9,260 nt of DNA, taken from contig DATLGM010000112.1 in NCBI GenBank assembly GCA_035540515.1, positions 1 through 9,260 of the forward strand. The letters are read 5' to 3'. The stretch's first letter is position 1. Each line of letters begins with the position of its first letter. The stretch is from WHTG01 sp035540515 (lineage in GTDB: Bacteria > Actinomycetota > Nitriliruptoria > Euzebyales > Egibacteraceae). The notes below the pieces were generated by a model. It was not told where the DNA came from and searched no databases. It saw only the letters and a program-made list of their open reading frames with translations. Shown here piece after piece: positions 6,574-9,260 of this stretch. A program made the translations under genes and the position numbers.

Positions 6574-6579
6574 TAGGAT
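6574..6579 (+). promoter_or_regulatory. Candidate -10 box of the DUF5522/DUF71 pair
   Basis: TAGGAT lies 8 nt before the ATG at 6588 in the 107-bp divergent region 6481-6587. No good -35 is seen. The GTGGG between box and ATG is too close to the start to be a normal Shine-Dalgarno site, so a leaderless or very short leader is likely. Confidence 0.4.
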
Positions 6580-6587
6580 CGTGGGTC

Positions 6588-6821
6588 ATGCGCCCACAGC
6601 AGCCCGCGGCCAGGTCCGTGCACGAACCCCATCCGCAGCGGTTGGCAGCCGACCATCCGCAGCGCCCGGAGATCCTGCGCCGCCACGCGGCCGCGATCCA
6701 GGCAGGGCAAGCCGGCTACACCGATCCGGTCAGCGGGCTGTTCGTGCTGACGGCCGCGTTCCTCACCGAGCGCGGGTTCTGCTGCGACAATGGGTGCCGC
6801 CACTGCCCGTACCTGCCGTGA
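6588..6821 (+). CDS. Small Cys-rich DUF5522 protein
   Basis: This 77-residue protein has an Arg/His/Pro-rich N-terminal half of no recognisable fold and a C-terminal DUF5522 domain of about 35 residues. The domain runs from GYTDPVSGLFVLTAAFLTERG (43-63) into CCDNGCRHCPY (65-75). Its four cysteines (65, 66, 70, 73) and H72 suggest a metal or Fe-S site or a redox centre. That is inference: no function is established that I know of. Homologous short domains occur in many bacteria and in some eukaryotic proteins. ATG 6588 is chosen because a -10-like box is just before it; the frame is open to 6483 but would run into the divergent promoter region. The stop overlaps the GTG of the DUF71 gene by 4 nt, implying translational coupling and perhaps a physical partnership. 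Confidence 0.8.
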   Translation: MRPQQPAARSVHEPHPQRLAADHPQRPEILRRHAAAIQAGQAGYTDPVSGLFVLTAAFLTERGFCCDNGCRHCPYLP

Positions 6822-7495
6822 CTCGCCGCGCCTGGGTCAGCTGGTCGTCGGGCAAGGACAGCGCACTCGCGCTCGCCGAGGCCAAGCAGGACCCGGACCT
6901 GGACGTGGTCGGTCTGCTCGTCACCTTCAACGCGTCTGCCGACCGTGTGGCCATGCACGCCGTGCGGCGGGAGCTGGTGCTGGCGCAGGCCCAGCGGCTG
7001 AACCTGCCCGTGACAACGGTTGAGCTGCCCTATCCGTGTCCCAACGGCGAGTACGAACAGCGGATGGGAGCGGCTCTGGCCGAGGCCACCAACCAGGGCG
7101 TCGAGGCGGTCATCTTCGGCGACTTGCACCTGACCGACGTCCGCGCGTACCGCGAGGACATGATGCGCGGCTCCGGTGTCGAACCGCTGTTTCCACTGTG
7201 GGGCCGGCCCACCGACACGCTGGCCACCGCCATGTTCGAGCGTGGCACCCAGGCGGTGTTGACGTGCGTGGATCCCGGCCAGGTGCCGCGCGACCTGGTT
7301 GGTCGCTCCTATGACCCGCAACTGCTCGCAGATCTGCCCCTCGGCGCGGACCCTTGTGGCGAGAACGGTGAGTTCCACACCTTCGTGTGGGACGCCCCCG
7401 ACTTCTCCGCGCCCGTGCCGGTGCGCACGGGAAACGTGGTCGAGCGGGACGGATTTGTGTACTGCGACCTCCTGCCTGCGCCCGGCACGGCATAG
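6818..7495 (+). CDS. DUF71/COG2102 Dph6-like ATP-dependent ligase (adenine nucleotide alpha-hydrolase fold)
   Basis: This 225-residue protein is an ATP pyrophosphatase of the DUF71 family, whose archaeal and eukaryotic members (Dph6) amidate diphthine on elongation factor 2. The PP-loop SSGKDSALA lies at 10-18. VIFGDLHLTDVRAYRE (98-113, with G101-D102) and GENGEFHTF (181-189) are the other family signatures. Bacteria lack diphthamide, so the substrate must differ; comparative genomics has proposed B12 salvage for one bacterial subgroup, but no cobalamin gene is visible here. Start: the GTG at 6818 forms GTGA with the DUF5522 stop, and homology (RRAWVSWSSGKDS) begins immediately. There is no Shine-Dalgarno, so reinitiation after DUF5522 is likely. 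The upstream extension to 6581 is only a shadow of DUF5522. The sirtuin gene follows after 31 bp. Confidence 0.88.
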   Translation: MTRRAWVSWSSGKDSALALAEAKQDPDLDVVGLLVTFNASADRVAMHAVRRELVLAQAQRLNLPVTTVELPYPCPNGEYEQRMGAALAEATNQGVEAVIFGDLHLTDVRAYREDMMRGSGVEPLFPLWGRPTDTLATAMFERGTQAVLTCVDPGQVPRDLVGRSYDPQLLADLPLGADPCGENGEFHTFVWDAPDFSAPVPVRTGNVVERDGFVYCDLLPAPGTA

Positions 7496-7514
7496 CCGTC
7501 CCTGCGGCGCGCCG

Positions 7515-7520
7515 TAGCAT
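7515..7520 (+). promoter_or_regulatory. Candidate -10 box of the sirtuin gene (leaderless)
   Basis: TAGCAT is followed by 6 nt (CGGGGG) and the ATG at 7527. The G-run touches the ATG and cannot act as a Shine-Dalgarno site, so a transcript starting at the ATG is the simplest reading. No -35 is recognisable. Some sirtuin mRNA may also come by read-through from the DUF71 gene 31 bp upstream. Confidence 0.42.
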
Positions 7521-7526
7521 CGGGGG

Positions 7527-8360
7527 ATGCAGACCGACGTGGACCGCGTGCTGTCCGGAGGTCGCGTGCTGGTGCTCACCGGCGCCGGCGTGTCGACCGA
7601 CTCCGGCATCCCCGACTACCGGGGCGCATCTGGTCGGCTGCGCCATGCCCTACCCATGACCTACGACCGCTTCGTGGGCTCCGCCGATGACCGCAAGCGC
7701 TACTGGGCGCGCAGCCACCTGGGGTGGTCGCGCGTCGCGAGCGCCCGGCCGAACGCGGTGCACCACGCGGTCACCGCCATGCAGCTCGACGGCCTGCTCA
7801 CCGGCGTGGTGACCCAGAACGTCGACGGCCTCCATTCGGCCGCGGGCACCCGGGACGTCGTCGACCTGCACGGTCGCCTGGATGTCGTCGTCTGTCTCGG
7901 CTGTGGACAGCGGCGCAGCCGCCACGAGGTCGCGCTGCGGTTGGACGCCGTGAACCCCGGGTTTCGCGAGAGGTTCGGTCACGACCAGGCCGTGGTCCGT
8001 CCCGACGGCGACGTCGTGCTCGACGACGCCGAGGTGGGACGCTTCCGGGTCGTCGACTGCCGCCGGTGTGGCGGGGTGCTCAAGCCGGATGTGGTCTTCT
8101 TCGGAGAGACCGTGCCCCGGCCCAGGTTTCGTCACGCCCTCGGCCTGATCGAGCGCTCGGCCAGCCTGCTCGTGCTGGGCTCGTCGTTGGCGGTCGGGTC
8201 CGGGTACCGCTTCGTGACGGCCGCGGCCAAGGCCGGTCTGTCCATCGCGATCGTCACCCGGGGCGCCACCCGGGGCGACCACCTGGCCACCGCCAAGGTC
8301 GACGGTGACCTCGCCACCGTGATGCGACGGTGGTCGGCGCGCGACGCGGCGACCGCCTGA
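7527..8360 (+). CDS. Sirtuin (SIR2 family NAD-dependent deacylase), class II type
   Basis: This 277-residue sirtuin would use NAD to remove acyl groups from protein lysines, releasing nicotinamide and O-acyl-ADP-ribose; class II members such as SIRT4 also act as ADP-ribosyltransferases or lipoamidases. The NAD motif is TGAGVSTDSGIPDYRG (18-33), followed by TQNVDGLH (96-103) and the catalytic histidine H115 in DLHGR. The zinc ribbon is formed by C123-x2-C126 and C178-x2-C181. The 51 residues between the cysteine pairs are more than usual for short CobB-like enzymes and fit class II. GSSLAVGSG in the C-terminal third completes the Rossmann fold. ATG 7527 gives the family's normal N-terminus and is preceded by a -10-like box 6 nt away. 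The stop codon lies within a hairpin shared with the convergent DUF3152 gene. The physiological target cannot be deduced. Confidence 0.93.
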   Translation: MQTDVDRVLSGGRVLVLTGAGVSTDSGIPDYRGASGRLRHALPMTYDRFVGSADDRKRYWARSHLGWSRVASARPNAVHHAVTAMQLDGLLTGVVTQNVDGLHSAAGTRDVVDLHGRLDVVVCLGCGQRRSRHEVALRLDAVNPGFRERFGHDQAVVRPDGDVVLDDAEVGRFRVVDCRRCGGVLKPDVVFFGETVPRPRFRHALGLIERSASLLVLGSSLAVGSGYRFVTAAAKAGLSIAIVTRGATRGDHLATAKVDGDLATVMRRWSARDAATA

Positions 8361-8368
8361 CGGCGGTC
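8351..8368. terminator. Bidirectional hairpin shared by two stop codons
   Basis: Perfect 7-bp arms (GACCGCC, 8351-8357, and GGCGGTC, 8362-8368) enclose the 4-nt loop TGAC. The loop contains the sirtuin stop (8358-8360), and the right arm contains part of the stop of the convergent gene (8367-8369). There is no T-run on either side, as is common for actinobacterial hairpin terminators. Position and symmetry suit a terminator working in both directions. Confidence 0.6.
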
Positions 8369-9260
8369 ACGGGTAGGGCCAGGGGTTCGGCTTGCAGGGG
8401 TAGGTGCCCTTGCTCTGCTGCATCATCACGGGAGCCAGGCGTCCCGCCCCGGGACAACCACGGTGGCGATGCCCCAACGCGTGGCCGACCTCGTGGTTCA
8501 GCACATACCCGCGGTACTTCCACAGCGGCGCGTGGAACTTGTCGGTCCCGTGATGCCAGCGGTTGACGTTGATCGCCGCGAACCGGCCGCTCCAGCACGA
8601 CAGGTAGCCGGCGGTGTTCGCGACGCCGCGGCAGTAGCGGTCCACGGTGGCCGGACGCGCCAGCAACACCCGGATGCGCGCCTGTGACGGTGGCACGCGT
8701 CGCAACCGGACCGGGCCGTTCGACCAGCCCTTGACCGACCCGAGGAACCGGTCGACCTGCACGGCGAAGTCGTCCGCGCTGAAGTCCGTGCCGGGCTGCA
8801 CCTCGGCACTGTAGGTGTGCAGCGTCCCGCGCTCGCCGAACACGCGGCTCGAGCCGACGACGTACCGGTAGCCCTCGGCCGTGGTGCGGACCTCCCGCCG
8901 CGCGCGCAAGCATGAGCGTGGCGTCCAGCGCGAGCGGTTGCCCGCGCGGTCACGCGCCCGCACGGCGAAGCAGTAGCGCATGCCGCCGCGGACGTCATTG
9001 AGATCGACGCGGCGCTGCGTGACACCCTGCCATGCGCGCGGACGCCGCCACCGCGTCATCGTGCCGTCGACCCGGGTCCGGCGGTACCGCACATCGCTGC
9101 TCGCGATACCCGAGCCGGCATCTGCTCGCGACCACACCACCCGGATGCGGCTGCGGTCCCCGGCGTGGGTCACCTTCTCCAGCGCTGCGGTCGGCGGCCG
9201 TGCGTCGACCCGCCACGCGTAGGACGCCGGCTCGCTGGTCAGCGCCTGGTCGCCGTACAC
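8367..9260 (-). CDS. DUF3152 zinc-peptidase-like protein with an Ig/fibronectin-like module (5' end cut by window)
   Basis: The visible 297 residues are the C-terminal part of a longer protein; the frame is open to the right edge. The GTG at the edge is probably internal, since the sequence there (ALTSEPASYAW) looks mid-domain. Residues about 18-118 of the fragment resemble an Ig/fibronectin-III-like module, with VVWSRADAGSGIASSDVRYR and later CFAVRARDRAGNRS. From about 130 to the end lies a DUF3152 domain, an actinobacterial family with a zincin-like site: HEVGHALGHRH (8495-8463) has the HExxHxxGxxH pattern with glutamate as the likely general base. It is followed by GCPG, APVMMQQ (a Met-turn-like segment) and a Cys-containing NPWP end. 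Several cysteines in the DUF3152 part suggest disulfides and export, but the signal peptide would lie outside the window. Proteolytic activity is inferred from the motif, not established. The gene converges on the sirtuin gene with 6 bp between the stop codons, inside the hairpin at 8351-8368. Confidence 0.85.
   Translation of the reverse strand: MYGDQALTSEPASYAWRVDARPPTAALEKVTHAGDRSRIRVVWSRADAGSGIASSDVRYRRTRVDGTMTRWRRPRAWQGVTQRRVDLNDVRGGMRYCFAVRARDRAGNRSRWTPRSCLRARREVRTTAEGYRYVVGSSRVFGERGTLHTYSAEVQPGTDFSADDFAVQVDRFLGSVKGWSNGPVRLRRVPPSQARIRVLLARPATVDRYCRGVANTAGYLSCWSGRFAAINVNRWHHGTDKFHAPLWKYRGYVLNHEVGHALGHRHRGCPGAGRLAPVMMQQSKGTYPCKPNPWPYP

Noticed and set aside
5353..6576. 407-codon open frame on the plus strand opposite the propeller gene
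   Set aside because: It is antisense to a clearly conserved protein, spans the gap to the beta-PGM gene, and its translation shows no domain.
6716..7609. 297-codon minus-strand frame opposite DUF5522/DUF71
   Set aside because: Antisense to two recognised families and with no domain of its own.
1..9260. Search by eye for tRNA, rRNA, CRISPR repeats, transposase or phage genes
   Set aside because: No such structure seen; nearly all sequence is accounted for by recognised protein genes and short gaps.

Overview
The window is GC-rich throughout (roughly 70% by eye), densely packed, and uses GTG and TTG as well as ATG start codons. Together with a DUF3152 protein, a DUF5522 protein and a phosphorylase/phosphatase/mutase set like that of mycobacteria, this points to a high-GC actinobacterium. 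I cannot assign a genus. No rRNA, tRNA, CRISPR, insertion sequence or phage gene is visible, and no gap between genes exceeds about 160 bases.

Layout, left to right. Positions 1-156 are non-coding as far as I can see. They hold a short AT-rich island with a 10-bp palindrome and a possible leftward promoter. A rightward pair follows: a YciI-like small protein (157-444) and, 2 bp later, a two-transmembrane potassium channel with a cytoplasmic RCK domain (447-1469). The channel gene converges tail to tail, with 3 bp between, on a leftward four-gene run read from 6480 down to 1473: a strictosidine-synthase-like/SMP-30-type beta-propeller protein, a beta-phosphoglucomutase, a trehalose-6-phosphate phosphatase (OtsB) and a GH65 inverting disaccharide phosphorylase. 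From the divergent region 6481-6587 a rightward run starts: a small Cys-rich DUF5522 protein overlapping a DUF71/Dph6-like ATP-dependent ligase by 4 nt, then a class II-type sirtuin with its own likely promoter. The sirtuin converges on a leftward gene, cut by the right edge, for a probably exported protein with an Ig/fibronectin-like module and a DUF3152 zinc-peptidase-like domain. The two stop codons share one hairpin.

How the genes work together. The best-supported unit is beta-PGM, OtsB and GH65, joined by 8-nt and 4-nt overlaps. OtsB would make trehalose from trehalose-6-phosphate, GH65 would split an alpha-glucoside (trehalose is the obvious but unproven candidate) with phosphate to beta-glucose-1-phosphate, and beta-PGM would turn that into glucose-6-phosphate. 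The gene order equals the domain order of the fused mycobacterial protein annotated OtsB1 (Rv2006), so this looks like an unfused version of that protein. The DUF5522/DUF71 pair is the least understood part and the most likely place for undescribed biology. Several genes without a Shine-Dalgarno sequence have a TANNNT hexamer 6-8 nt before the start codon, suggesting leaderless transcripts.
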